DNA of 64,000 bases from Crotophaga sulcirostris. Taxonomy: Eukaryota; Chordata; Aves; Cuculiformes; Crotophagidae. Location of the stretch: positions 1,703,306 through 1,767,305 of the forward strand of contig VYZB01000056.1 of assembly GCA_013397455.1 (NCBI GenBank), in the 5' to 3' direction. The notes under the pieces are model-generated. The model was not told where the DNA came from, did not search any database, and saw only the letters and a list, made by a program, of their open reading frames with translations. Made by a program: the position numbers and the translations under genes. This document shows, piece by piece, positions 26,560-40,051 of this stretch; the stretch's first letter is position 1; each line of letters opens with the position of its first letter.

Positions 26560-28994
26560 CTACAGGAGGAGACAGGGAAAGAACATGCCGAGGTGTGAGT
26601 GCATTTACTGTTTCTGCCTGCACTTTGAATTTCTTAACAGGGTCAAAATACATATGGTAACACAGATGTGGGACTGAGAAACTACAATGACACTGATCTG
26701 CTCACCAATGCCATCTTAGCATCGCTTCCTCAGGAAGCTTCCCCAACAGTCCTGGAAAGACGTCAGCCCAGGCAACTGCCAACATGGCAATTACTTTGGT
26801 GTTACAGGTTTCCCCCGCTATAATAGTTCTCCCAAAATTATTCTTGCTAAGAAAATAGAGGAAAAAAAGATGTCACCTATCTCCAGCCTTTCTACCTGTG
26901 CTGAACATGAGCAGATGCTAAGACAGGCTAAGATGTGAGCCTTTAGAGCCAAAACCTTCATTTGCCACTGTGGTTTCTGTGGGGGAAGTCAAGGTTTGGA
27001 AACTGCTTCCTCACACAGCTCTGTAGTAATTCTGTTGTGGGGAAAATTCAAACGTTGAGCTTTCCAGCAGCCAGTGCTCTAGCACCATCTCCTAAAGGAA
27101 AGAGCATCAAAGGCAGAAAGATCACCCTGTCCTGCAAGTGGCATCTTTGCTCTGAGCAAGGGTCCCATTTGTACCTTTTCTTACAAAATACAAAATCAAC
27201 ACCGAAAGAGCGATGCCATGGGAAAGCAGAACGTACTGTCCGTGAGTAACTATGTGAAAACAGAATTCTCCAGCTGTCTTGTTGCTAAGACTGATTCTTT
27301 GGTTGCTAAGAGAAATGTACTCCTTTCACAGTGATTCATATGTGGTGATAAGGAAGTTCTGCGGGTAAGAGTCATCAAGGTATTTCAAAGGAATCACCAC
27401 AATTGGGGATAAAAGGAAAAGTGGGAGATTTTAATGGCCCTTGGTGGCCCCAGGAGAAACCCGCCAATCTGATAACCAGGTGCAAAACCTGGCTGTAATC
27501 TAGAGGTGATGTTGTTGTACCTGTTTCTGAGGTTTTGCTGGCACTGAATAACATCTTCTGATACCGACTTACTGGGATTCACTTTTCTAAGACACATGCA
27601 CAGCAGTGCTGAGTGGTGATGTTGCAGCTTCCACCACTGTGCTGCACTGGGAGGGCAATTGCTGTGAGCATTCAAATATGTAATAAGGAAAAACTGATTC
27701 AGATAATTCACCCTTGAAGGCCAACAACATTGGAAACCCAAGGCTTTCTCCTTGTGCCAGAAAGGCAAAGCAGGAAAGGAAAGTGAAAAACTGTTATCTC
27801 TGAAGCTGTGGATATCACTAGATTGGGGAGGTTTGACATTTCCACAGTAAAAACACCCTCAACCTTGTATATAAATCCTCTGCTGAAGGAAAAGAATACA
27901 ATTCTCAAGGATCAGCTCCAACCTATTTGCGCTGTCCCCTCCTGCAATTCTGTCTTTTTCAGGACCTCCTTGCTAACTTATTTAAGTTCTCTCGATCACT
28001 TTATCACTGTATTGCTGCTGAGTACTATCAGATTCCAGTTTTCATTTCTTGGGGTCTGTGGCTTCCACTTATCTGCATACATATCGAAGCAATTCATCCC
28101 TCAGACAGGAGTGCCTCCTTAAGCCCTTGAGTTAGTCCTTCCAGTTAATGTAGTGACTTTCTTTGACTCGCTTATCCCTCATTTGTTGCATTTGTACTTC
28201 ACGTTTACTTTTGGTGCCAGCTTGGGTGCCAGGTCTGCAGTCCTGAGTGCAAAATGTCCAACAAAGCCACTCTGTGTCTTTGTTTCAATAAGCTGGCAAG
28301 ATAACATACAGAGCGTTGGTTAGGTTGGCTTTCCTTGTGTGGAGCCACTAAGCAGTATTTCTCCTGTGGGCAGAGACCCCCACATAGTTGGCAGGTGCTT
28401 GGTTTGTGTGAGCGCTCGGGCTGGTTTTGGGATTTTTCAAGCATGTTTTATTTCACCAGGCCAGGTTTCTGTATCAAGAGCTTCCCTACCTACAGTTTTT
28501 GTCATGCTGTCCCATCTGGAATGCTCTTGTGCCCCTGAAGGGAGCTTCCCAGACATAGGCAGAGGAATGAAAATTAGTTGTTTGACCTTGTCTTGATGTG
28601 ATGAAGAAAGCGTGGAGAGGAAAGGCCATCAACAATAAGAGACCACTTGACACTGAGGCTGAAATCTCCAGCTGGAAATTCATCACAGTTCTCCCAAGGG
28701 AGCCAAAGGCTGAGAGGTCTGGGGAGGGAAAAGGGAAGACACAAAACCAGTGGGAAGTTGTTTGAGAGTTGCCTGTAAATTAGAGTGGCCTCAAATCTGT
28801 GCATCTCGCTGAGCGAGCAACAGGAGGGGAAGTTGAGCTGGTGTTTCCAGTTGTCCCATACTGAAAACGGCAGCAGCATCCTCGGGGTCCTGACTTCATT
28901 AAAATACCACCCATTCAAAGGTGATTTCCCTGTTGCAGAGAGTGCTGCTGATATCCTGGGAACAGCAAAGGAGTAGGAAAAAACGTTTTCAAAA

Positions 28995-29010
28995 TGCAAA
29001 TATTTGCATT
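28995..29010. promoter_or_regulatory. palindromic double octamer (POU-factor type) motif
   Basis: ATGCAAAT is followed directly by its reverse complement ATTTGCAT, a perfect 16-bp palindrome. A CAGCTG E-box begins 3 bp further on. The octamer is the known binding site of POU-domain proteins; function here is inferred only. Confidence 0.4.
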
Positions 29011-30040
29011 TGCAGCTGCATGGTTAACATTGTTATTGATCTGTTTTTCTGACAACTTGTAATCTTCCCCTGTGCTGCTTTTTATCTGAGCACTTATCTC
29101 TTCCTTCTTATAACCCTCTGGTCACTTTGTCCTCTCTTTCCTGGCTCAAACAGGCCCAAGGAGGAGCTGCCTCTATTCTGTTCTCTCAGTATAGCTGCGG
29201 GGCATGCAAACAAATTACATTTTGTAGAAGACAAAGGAGTAATTTCTAGAACATAACAGTGGGGGGTTGTTTTGGCTTTCAATCCATAAATCACATTACA
29301 AATCCTTTTCCTTACAGATGTTGGTTTTCAACTCAAAGCCATCTCAGTGTTTGTTTTGGTACGAAGCATGTGCCTCACGCATGGCCACAAAGGGACATAC
29401 AGTACAGAGTAACACGGGACCTGTGTTTACGTGGTGTTGTTCTGTATAATACGAGCATTTTGTTACTGCCTCAGATGTCTCTGCGATGTTCACACGACTA
29501 TTTGAAATGCTTCATCACAGTATTTCTACTGATGAAGGGACCCACAAGGAAAAGAAAAGCAAAGCCACAATCAGAAGGAAGATGCTGCCTGGCATCACAG
29601 TGTGCTGTTGACACGTCCAGCCCACAGCAGCGGTGAAATCCCCAGGGAGGAGCTCACCATGAGGAGCCAAGTGATCCTGACACTTTTGGACTCAGCAGCT
29701 CTCTCGTTAGCACTGCAATAGTTTGGCACCATTGCAGAGGTAACAGTGTTTGTTAAATAGGGAGCACTAGCATGTACTGTAGACACCTATACATGCAGTG
29801 CTTGTGGAGTTTCCTTTGAGTGACACGATGAGGCAGCAGACCCTTCCCCACCGGCCTTGGAAACTCCTTGCTCACTACTGCTTAAACTGGGGGGAAAAAA
29901 AAAAGGTATTCTTTAGCCTCCCTGAGCAGATTTCTGAGTCACCAGTCACAAGAGCACAGTTTGAGAACTCTGGAGGAGCTAATGTAACGCTAAGATTCAG
30001 CGTTTGGAGTCTCAGTGCTTCCACCACTAAGGCTGTGTCA

Positions 30041-30072
30041 GGGAGTAGATTAAATAGGGAGTAGATTAAATA
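30041..30072 (+). repeat. 16-bp perfect tandem duplication
   Basis: The unit gggagtagattaaata occurs twice head-to-tail with no mismatch. It looks like a recent small duplication. Confidence 0.95.
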
Positions 30073-33000
30073 ATCTGCTGCTGTAAAACTGGGCTGAAAT
30101 TTCCCTCTGGCAAGTGTGCAGCAGGACACAGACCACATTAAATGAACTAGAACTCACACTCACTCAGAGTGAAACTCCTCAGCTGAAGAGGAAACTTCTA
30201 TTGACATCTCTGAAAGTCAGAGTATTTCCCTTTTCTTTGCAACAGTAGTTTACCAGGAATAACCAGTGGTGTCTCAAAGGATGCTGGTGCCTGGAGACAA
30301 AAAGCATCTCTACCTTAAAGGACCGAGAGATGGAAAGTCCCTGCTTAAGTGAACTGAAGATCTACGAGGATATCGGAGAATTGAGGAAGACTGCAGATAG
30401 TGCTGTCAGTAGAAAGAGTAAACAATTCTCTTTCACACCACTTCAAGTCTCTGCATTGGCTGAACACATTTATCTTGTGACAGCCCTGGGGACTTAGCAG
30501 GTATGAAATCACAACCTCAACAGCAGTGTCTGTCACATCCTCCCTAACGATGCAATAGCTGTAACATTACCAAAGAATGATGGGATCTGCTTTGGAAGCC
30601 ATTGCGAATTTCTCCAGTACTAAGGATGTTATCTGAGTGAAAGACGTAAGAGAAACTAAATTTATAGACACACGTAAAAGGCAGCAGCGCACTGGAGGAG
30701 CATGGGATGTGCTGCTGCTGGGAGCCTTTAACAACCCAAACTGCTGCCAGCATTAACAGGGATCAGGAAGGTTTGGTTTGATGAACCAGAGGTTCCTCAT
30801 CCTCAGTAAACAAGGAAAGAAATAGTGGCAGAAGCCAACAGGAGGAGATTACAGGGAACATTAAGTCAGTCTCATTTGTACAAACAGTTGTGTTTTACAT
30901 TTTCTTCAGTGTTAGAAGGGTGGGAGAGTTGGGGTGGGTGGGTGGATGTTGATACTTTAAAAAATGATCTGCTAGAAATTTCAAAGAAAAAGAAACTGGA
31001 GAAATTGTGGCTCTGACTTTTGTGTTTTAAAAACTTTGGTTCCAAAAAATTCTTGGCTCTGATAACTGCATCTCCTTGGGTGCAGTTCCCATAGAATCCA
31101 TAGGTTCAAGTCTCACGTCATGGTGTTAGTTTTTCACACTTCAAAGATCTTTCATTGTATGCTTTACTAAATAATCCCCCCTTTCTTTTGGGGGTTAGAG
31201 TTTGAGGGGGGTTGGTTTTGGTTTGTTTTCCCCATTCCTGTGCCATTAATAGTGAAAAATGCGGAAAGAATACTCTAATTCTCCCTTTTGTTGGAACCAT
31301 CATAATGCTGAAAGAGCTGGAGTCTGTGTATCCATCAGGAAGCTCAGGATAAGCCAGGACTGCTGTGCACAGGTAACAGCTGAGAACAGCCAACATCAAT
31401 TCCTGGGCATGGGGCAAACCTCCACGTGGGTCCCACCAGCGGTTTGTTCTAATGCTCACTTTCATACACTTGGCTTCAGCAGTCACTGCTGATGCAACAG
31501 TTCAGGCAATGTCTGGGAGCTGCAAAAACACAAGGTGCAGAGTAAAGCCGTGACAGGATGTATGGAAGGCACTTAACATCTTTAGGGTTTGCTTGGGTTT
31601 TAATACTTTTTTCTGCTGAAAAACCGGAGGAGTCCTTCTCGGCAGCTGATTATGGTATGGGCTGTAACTCATCATCTCCACTACCTCCTGTGATTTGACC
31701 TCACAGGAGGAGTGAACAGTTCATGTTCCGTGAACCCCTCTGTTACTTGAAGGAAGGGAGAGGAAGATAAAAAGGTAAAGTCCTGGCAGAAGGTAAATGT
31801 TCATCCTAAGTGATAAAGCACAGGGAGGTCAGGCTAACACCACCTGGGGTGCAGTCGTGATTTCCTCCCACCCCACCCTATCTGACAGTCACTGGTACCA
31901 AGCAACACTGTCTGATAGCTACACCCCAATCATCTGTATTGGATGCTATTTTAAACACTTCCACATGAGAAAAAGGGTTAAAAATAAAAATACAGCCTTT
32001 TAATTATTCTCTAACTGTTCTGTTCAGTTTTTCAGGCTCACAGAGAATCACAGACCCATCTATAAATATCTAACCCAGATCTACAATTGCTTGTTCAAAA
32101 GAGACTGTTTGGTAGAAAATTGAATGAAATACAAAACGTCTTTTATTATATTTTTATTACAGACCAGATGTGGCCTCTCAAGTTACCCCCTATCATTTGG
32201 AGATGCACATTCACCAAGAACATTGCATGTGTGCATGTAAATATTTTGATGTTGTCCTGGTACAATAAAGGGTAATTGATTAGGAAAGTCCCTATGGGAT
32301 TTTTCACTTAAGATCACATTTCTGTTATAGCACTATTGTCTTCAAACTAATGTGTATGCAGGCCTCTGTCCAGATTGACCCCAAACAGAGAGCAACAGTA
32401 AACAGGCAAGGGCTTGGCTTTTGGTGCATGAGAAGCCCTGGCAAGAAGAGTGCAACTCGTGCAATCAGGGTGCTGGTGAGCTGTGCAGCAGGTGTTACAT
32501 CTCAGTTGAATGCTGCTCCCTTCAAACCCAAACCTGCTCTGCTACAGGAAACAATGGTGACCTGCCTCCTGCAGGCCAGGGGCAGGAATCCGGTCGCATC
32601 ATCCTGGCTCTCTCAAACTGCTGATCACTACCTCCAGGCACAAACAGCAGTGCAGACCATTCACTTGCCATAGGTATTTGTGGGCTTTCAGTCTGTCCAT
32701 ACTCAGAGAACAACCTTCAGAGCACTGAGCTGAAGCGCTCTGGCGTTTATGCCGTTGCTATTTTGAGACATATATGTGTCTTTAAATTCTTACGGGAGCT
32801 CAGCTACAGGCAACGAAATCAACACATGTGGAAAGGCCCTAAGTGAGAATTTCTGGATGCAGGACAAGGTGAGGCTGAAGAAAAATTAGACAGATCTGCC
32901 GAGTTATTTTTCAGATGAGTTGGGTTTAACTCTGCCATTAATCAAGAGCAAGCCCCCATGCTGCAGTGATGAAACAGTAACACCTGAACTTCTCCAAGAA

Positions 33001-34500
33001 AGCCCTGGTCTGTTGCTCACATATGGCGTGCTCCTAATTCTTCACTGACCAAATGTGCCCCGCAGTGAGGCACCTTACTCTAGGCTGCAGGACAGTCAGC
33101 ACCTTGTTACAGCCACTGCACATACCTACAGGTGATGGGACTGGGGAGGGCGTGTGAATGCTGATCTACACTGGCTGACGTCCGTTGATGCTGTTATTCC
33201 TGCCAAAGTTCGTTAATGTGTGGAAGATGCTCTCTCTCACACATGAAGGACTATGCTGCAGATAAGGGTAACGTGACTGTTTCTATAGTAACCACTTGCT
33301 CTTTATGGAACAGCAGATGAAACCTGTGCACCTCCTTAGTATTTTACCCAATTACCCAGACACACATTCTATTCTATTCCCTTGCCACCACACCTGTATC
33401 AGGGATTGGTGCAATTGCAAGAGTACATTTGACAAACCAACCGTTGTTAGAACTTTAACACTGACCACTCTCTGGTCATCAAAATTCACCAGAAGTGACA
33501 TGTGCGTATATCAAAAGCTAAAATTTCAAAATGAAATTGTAGACATTATTTTTTTTATAAAAGCAGGGCACAGCTCTGACTGGAATATTCTCCTTTTTCT
33601 GGGAGAACAGTGCAAGTTCTCTCTATGACATTTCTTTTTTAAACGCTAAGAGCTTACCAGGACACCTTTGCCAGCCTAGATGTGCTGGCAAACTATTCTA
33701 GTGGGAACAAGACCCAAGATTCATTACTGATAGGAAAATTCCCTCACATGGTATCCTGATTCATGGCTCTTATTTCTCCGCCAGAAAGAGAATGTCGCTA
33801 CCTTGTGTTTTACACTAAAATATTTCATTATTATAACTCACTGGTTCTGCAGCTCTGCTGATGTCAGTACTGAAGAGATATTTACAGGCATCAGATGCTC
33901 CAGATCTGCGCTGCATTGTTAGCCTTCCTAGAGAAGGAACGGCCGCGTTGTGTCTGTGTCTGCCAGGCTCTGTGCTGTCCCCAGCAGAAGTGCCTCGGTA
34001 ACAAATCATGTTTAGAACATGAGCAGAGTAGGGAGAAACCGTAGCTATGTGAGCGGGGCTGCAGATTCATCAGCGCAGCCGGAACTGTGGGGTGGCCATA
34101 AGGACAGAGACACCAGCAAAAAACGTAAAATAGAAAGAGGGTAAAGCCATTAATGAGATATAAAGATAATTATACTCATCGTTACTTAAGGAAAGCTATA
34201 ATAGATTACAAATACACAAACGCAACAGACGGGAACAGAGAAAGGCAAAAAGGGAAAAGCAGAAACAAATCCACGCGCGGTGCTGAGAGCACCGAGTGAT
34301 GGAGAGAGCGGAACCACAGAGACGAATCCCCTGTGCCCGAACACACCGGTTCGCCCCCTCGTCCCGACTGCACCGCCCGAACCGGGGTGAGACCTTCTCC
34401 CTCTCCGCACCGGCCCGAGGGTGCCCCTGCAAAACGGATCGGCGACACCGCGTCCCTCAGACTCGGTATCGCTGCCCTGCGCGGCGCGGGGCCGGGCTGG

Positions 34501-34907
34501 NNNNNNNNNNNNNNNNNNNNNNNNNNNNNNNNNNNNNNNNNNNNNNNNNNNNNNNNNNNNNNNNNNNNNNNNNNNNNNNNNNNNNNNNNNNNNNNNNNNN
34601 NNNNNNNNNNNNNNNNNNNNNNNNNNNNNNNNNNNNNNNNNNNNNNNNNNNNNNNNNNNNNNNNNNNNNNNNNNNNNNNNNNNNNNNNNNNNNNNNNNNN
34701 NNNNNNNNNNNNNNNNNNNNNNNNNNNNNNNNNNNNNNNNNNNNNNNNNNNNNNNNNNNNNNNNNNNNNNNNNNNNNNNNNNNNNNNNNNNNNNNNNNNN
34801 NNNNNNNNNNNNNNNNNNNNNNNNNNNNNNNNNNNNNNNNNNNNNNNNNNNNNNNNNNNNNNNNNNNNNNNNNNNNNNNNNNNNNNNNNNNNNNNNNNNN
34901 NNNNNNN
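34501..34907. other. assembly gap (407 N)
   Basis: Unresolved bases inside the CpG island. Frames that appear to cross it are artefacts. Confidence 1.
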
Positions 34908-35080
34908 CCCCCGCTCGGGCTGCGCGGCTGAGGGGCTGCGGGGCTGCGGCTGCCGCCGCGGTGCGCCTGCTCGCCGCACGCGGGCGATGCTGCCGTGAGG
35001 GCCACGGCTCGGAGCAGCTCGGGGCGTGCGCTCGGAGCGATGGATTGAGGAGCGGGAGGAGGCTGCTGCCTGGCGCCGAG
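34908..35080 (+). other. GNAZ: candidate GNAZ non-coding exon 1 (5' end unknown)
   Basis: A strong donor, gccgag|gtgagtg, stands at 35080/35081 inside the CpG island. It fits a 5' UTR exon spliced to the acceptor at 52408. The left edge is simply the end of the gap. No transcript evidence is available, so this is inference from position and donor strength. Confidence 0.4.
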
Positions 35081-38000
35081 GTGAGTGAGCGCCCTGCGTT
35101 GCTGCCTCTCAGACCGCCCTGGCCATGAACGTTTCCCTCGCCGTGCGTTTCTAGAGCGAGAAGGGAAAGATCTCACTGTGAAACAATGAGCGGGGCTTTT
35201 GGTGGATGGAGGAGGAGGTGAATGCCGCTGGGAGGAGAAATATTTCGCTGTGTATAGAGAAAAAATAGTAAAGGGGAGGCAGTGCTGATAGAGGGAGAAT
35301 GACCTTCTTGGGGGAGACCGGCCTCCTCTCAGCCGCCGCTGCAGCCCGAGCCCCTTGGCCACCAAATTCAGGCACCTCCCTTGCCTCGCCTGGACTGAAA
35401 CGCGTCAGTACCTGAGCCTGACTGAGATCTGTTGCGTTCTCGTAACGATTCGGAAAGATAATCCATTAGATTCTGCCTGCTGGGAGAAGAACCTCCGCGC
35501 TCTGTAGCACCTCCTCGCCGGGAAAGGCAGGCTCCTGGCGTTGCCCCCAGCAGGCTCCGGGCGCTGGACCGGGGCAGAGCCCGCCCCGAGCAGCCGCGTC
35601 TGCTCGGCCTGAGGACGCGCGGCTCTGCGGCGCCGGGATGCGCTGCCGCTCGGGGTGCGCTCGTGCCTCTGGAGGAATGGGCAGGGTTTGCTGTATCCCT
35701 CTGCACCTGTGGACGGCTCCCAGCTGCAGTTGTGAACCGCAAGTTCTCTGGTAGCTTTGCATTTGCATTTTGGATGAGTGATTAATGCGCAAACCCCCAT
35801 CCCTTCGGTGTTGGCTGGGAGCGCTGCAGGCAGAGATGCCGGGTTGGTGTCTGCTCACAGTGCTGCTCTGCTCCGGGTTTGGCTGTTTCACTGTTTAACG
35901 TGTGTTCTTGCGGTGTGTATTCTGGAGGCTGCTGACCTATCCCCACAACATTTTCCTGTGCAAGAGCTGAGAATTTGATTGCTATTCTGGCTCTGTATCC
36001 CACACCACTGTGGGTCACACCCGCTGGGTCAGGCAGACGAGCACAGCACTCTAAGCATCTACTTGTGGATCGCAAAGGAGTGAAAATGAGCGTGGATTTT
36101 GTACTTTCCTTCAGGGAAATTGTTTCTGACTTTATAGATATAGGCATTTAAGCCTGAGCTGAAGGCTTAGGTGCTGTGACAGGCAGAAACCGTGGCTTTT
36201 CTTCAACAGGGCACACATCTGATAGCTGAAGAGACACAGCTCTGCAGAACAGAAAGCTTTTTGCCATTACCTTGGCTGTCTTCATCAAATCATTTGGTTG
36301 GAAGCTGTCATGCAAAAAGCGCAGATCCCTGTCCTTGGGTAGAGGACATTATCACTGGGTAGGCCTATGTGTATAGAAGAATGAGGTTCTTCAAGAAGCC
36401 AGTGTGCAAGGGTGCAATCAGAAGAAAACATCTTAGTTATGTGGCATATTGAGGAAAAATCTAATTATATCCCCTATTACCAAAGCACTGCCTTGCATTA
36501 TCAAAGAATCAAAGAATCCCACTTCTGTGTGCACAGGCATGGCACAGGAGAGAAAAGTGGATGAATTCCATGTAAGGCCTTGCAGATTTCATTCTGACAG
36601 TAGACCTTACTGAGAGGGATAAACACTGTGCTACATAAAGAATGCTCCCTCTCTAGATGAGGATGATGTGCTTGCCACTTCATTCACCACCACTGAACAG
36701 AGCTGAATGACTCTTCCACAGGTATCACCTTGAATTCCATGAGCTGTCAGTACAGCTTGGTTTTTCTGCTACAGGCCTCGGCTTTGGATTTAACTCTGGT
36801 AACCTAAAAATAACCAGCCAGGTGGTTTTGAAGGACTGAAGTGTTCTGGTTGTCTCAGTTCAGGTTACACCCTGATGGAAGAAGGTATGTTGAATTTTAA
36901 GAAACCTAGGCAGAATCAGGAAGCAGAAATGTGTCTTAAGGAATCCACCTGCTGAGCAGTGAGGAAAGGGATAAGTAGAGGGACAAGGACAACAGAAAAT
37001 TCAGTAGACAATGAAGACTTAAATCCTTAAATGGTGAAGTCAGCTCTTCCTCTCCTGCTTAAGCAGATAAGGATTTTAACAGCAGATAGAGTCTTGGTTG
37101 CACGCAGTGGTGAGGCAACGCAAGGGGTGATGTCTTTTTCTCCTCCCCCCATTAATTAAGGAAAAATGCTCTCGGTTCCTTTAGGTTCAATCACAGTAAT
37201 TCCACTTACTTCAGAGGCTGTTCTCCAGATTGATTGCACTGAATGAGATCTGAACCTGACCGTTTCTGGTTGAAGTTTTGGTCCAGCTGTCACAGGAGTC
37301 ATTGGAAGGTTTGTCACCAGTTTCAGTGGGAGAGCACGGGGCTCGAAACGAGCATGCACAGTGTCATTGATCAGGTTCTCCCATGCCCTCAAGGAATGGC
37401 AATGTTGAACAGTTTTATAGCTGATTGCAGTGAGGTCACAGTCTCAGTGACAAATTCAGTACTTGCTGCTTGCATCACAAACTCTAATTTGGAAATTAAC
37501 AGTGATTTTAATCATAGTCTGCTGAGAAAAGGGAGTGTCCTTCCCACAGGTGCTGCTGAGACTGACGTTATACCTCCAGTGGTAAGAGCTCACTACACAA
37601 GAAGTTAACTGTTGTGTTGTATCTAGAACTTCTACACCAAAGCCACCAAAATCAAAATACTGGCATACTTAGATACAATTGTATTGTTTACACTTGGTGA
37701 GAGAAACTGTCCTATTTTTATTAAAAAGCAAAGCTAGGTTTTGTTCCTTGTGATCTCCACATATCCAGAATAAATCCACTGCCATTAATAGTTACAACAG
37801 GTTCCCTTCAGGCTGCCTGAGAGGAGAACTGACTCGTGCTTTGTATGGTACAGCCAAAGTTCACATTTTTATTAAACTTTCCAGAATTCAAGTGTGGTGA
37901 TTAATGACTCCAAATTTCAACCACCACATTGATGAAAAAATAATCCCAAAACAAAAAAACTAGACTAGTCCAAACCAACTCAAACTGATTTTCTTCTCAA

Positions 38001-39780
38001 AGTGCCGTGGCAGTTTAAGTTACATGGATACCCAGTACAGCAGAGAAGGGCTAAATTCAGCTTCTATTTATTCTGTTATCGAAGCTGGAGTTGATACGTC
38101 TTAGCAATTGAAGTTGTTTTAGCTTTAGACTGGTGTGATGAAGGACACAATTTAACCCTTGATATGAAAGCTACAGAGAAAATGTTGCTCTCTCCCCACT
38201 GCTGCTCTTCACTGTCACTGAAGAGCATCCAGGAGGGGACATTACTGACACGGACCATTGTTTCTGTGTTACCTCGACTTCACACGTTTGTTACTACTAA
38301 ATGCATTTAAAATCACAGCTAACAAACACATGGTGAAATTTCAGAGGGCAACAGCTTTTCCCGTGTTATTTTACGTCTGTAGCTCAGAGCGTGATCTATG
38401 GTTCAGCAGAAACTCTCCCCAGAAGCCCATTTTCCTATTTAGTATTGGACATCCCAGGTATCGTTGGAGAACACAGTTTTACCCAACAAAATCTGTTTTC
38501 CTCTGCCCTTGTTTTTTCTGCAAGCTCCTTATACCAGAGGGCTGCTTCTCCTCTGGGAGAACACCACAAGAGTGATACCAGCATTTCTAGACAATGCTAT
38601 GTTACAGAAATCACCTGTGAAATTACCAGTGACCGAGTTGGCCCGGAGAAAACGTAGAGGCAAATTTGAAAACCTGGAGTCACATATTAAGTATTCATTT
38701 TGCCCACATACTTGAATGATAATACCAGAAAGTGAATAATCTGCTGTGTTCACAAGAGATTTGTCACATAGTCATTCCCTGGACTTGGCAGTTGGGAGGA
38801 GTTACTCTCATCACGTTTGGATACCTGTGACAGGGACATGCACATACAGAGTGGCTGTTTAGGCTTCTCTTATAGCTGATGGAGAGGAAGAGACTCCTAC
38901 AATGTAATTAGGCCGACTAGTTTCTGGCTGTTGTCCTAGTCTGAGATGAACAGGCCTTGGGAATGGCTGTTGCTCTCCACTGCCTGCAAGGGGAGCACAG
39001 AGGGACCAGCTCACAGCCAGCCACCAACATGTGTACACTAAATCTGGACAGATGAATCCTGCTCATACTGTCTATATTGTAGTGTTTAACCAATCTTAAC
39101 TAGCTAATTATGAAGATATTTTCATGGTTCACCATAAATATTTGTAAGTAATAATACAGTTTCTACTCCCTACCTACCAAGCCTATTGTCTTTGATAGTG
39201 ACCAGGCTGGCACACTGGTTCTTCCTCTGACTGGCTTCACTGAAAGAGTAAAAGTGATCCAAATCTTCTGACCAGTTCTCCCTCGCACTCTGGGCAGTAT
39301 TCTGGCATACAGTCCCACTGTTTCTACCCTTATTTCATGTGCCTGCTTTCTGTATTTTCAAAGCTTATCAAGACAGTGTGGAATAACGACCTTTATCTTC
39401 AGAAAACACACCACACAAATACAGTCAGACAGCTCATCAAGGGTTGGTGCACAAATACAGTTGACACAGTTGTGTTGCGGAAGGAACAAACACAACTTGA
39501 CTGAACTGCCATCCAGTCAGATGAAGGTGTCATGGCACAGTACCAGAAACACAGCTGGATGTTTGGCTCTGAGTGGGCTTGCTGTTTAGGTGGGGTACGT
39601 GCCTGGTTATTACATGTCTTCCTTTAAAGAGAATATTTGTGTGATTCAAAAGGATACTTTGGTGTCATCTAAGGGAACATCTTTCTGAAAATAATGCAAT
39701 TTGTGTTATTAGGCTGTTTATCCAGAGAAGACACTTTGTATTTAAATATTTGCCAGTTCAAGTAATATAATGGAGATAAC

Positions 39781-40051
39781 AGAATCACATGGAATCCCAG
39801 GATGGAGGGGTGGGAAGGGCCCTCCGGAGCTCAGCCAGTCCAGTCCTGCTAATGCCCGTTCCCCCCAAGCAGCTGCACAGGAGCGTGTTCAGGCAGAGTT
39901 TGGATCTCCAGTCTCCTTCAACTCCACACCCTCTCTGGGCAGCCCATTTCAGTGCTCCATCACTCACACAGGCCAGAAGTTTTTCCTTGTGTTCAGATGG
40001 AACTTCTATATTCCCTTTTGTGCCCCTTGCCCCCTGTCCTGTTGCTGGGCA
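39781..40051 (-). repeat. CR1 LINE 3' fragment
   Basis: The plus strand reads agaatcacatggaatcccag, then cagtccagtcctgct, then ctctgggcagcccatttcagtgctcc and gttcagatggaacttc. These are in the order of the reverse complement of a CR1 3' end. The element is about 270 bp, 5' truncated and diverged. Confidence 0.85.

Larger units (their letters stand above)
26560..34269. other. RSPH14 intron upstream of GNAZ
   Basis: This stretch of 7.7 kb has no recognisable exon, RNA gene or known repeat. It contains a 16-bp perfect tandem duplication (30041-30072) and a palindromic pair of octamer motifs (28995-29010). By synteny it belongs to the large RSPH14 intron that also holds GNAZ. Confidence 0.6.
34270..35660 (+). 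promoter_or_regulatory. GNAZ: CpG island, presumed GNAZ promoter region
   Basis: GC and CpG content rise sharply against the AT-rich flanks, with dense cg dinucleotides at 34300-34500, 34908-35160 and 35500-35660. The middle is an assembly gap of 407 N (34501-34907), typical of very GC-rich avian promoters. It is the only such island in the window. It lies 17 kb upstream of the GNAZ coding exon, on the side where the non-coding first exon is expected. The transcription start may be inside the gap. Confidence 0.7.

Noticed and set aside
31118..31486. 122-codon minus-strand frame in the RSPH14 intron
   Set aside because: No homology recognised, no splice or start context, and composition like the surrounding intron.
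34206..35365. Long open frames of 211-302 codons crossing the N gap
   Set aside because: They exist only because N bases cannot give stop codons; the flanking parts are CpG-island sequence.
35405..35891. Minus-strand frames of 124-141 codons next to the CpG island
   Set aside because: Arg/Ala/Pro-rich translation typical of GC-rich DNA, with no family resemblance or conserved motif.
36501..36520. tcaaagaatcaaagaatccc, resembling a CR1 3' terminal repeat
   Set aside because: No CR1 body follows on either side; two short units are not enough for a repeat call.
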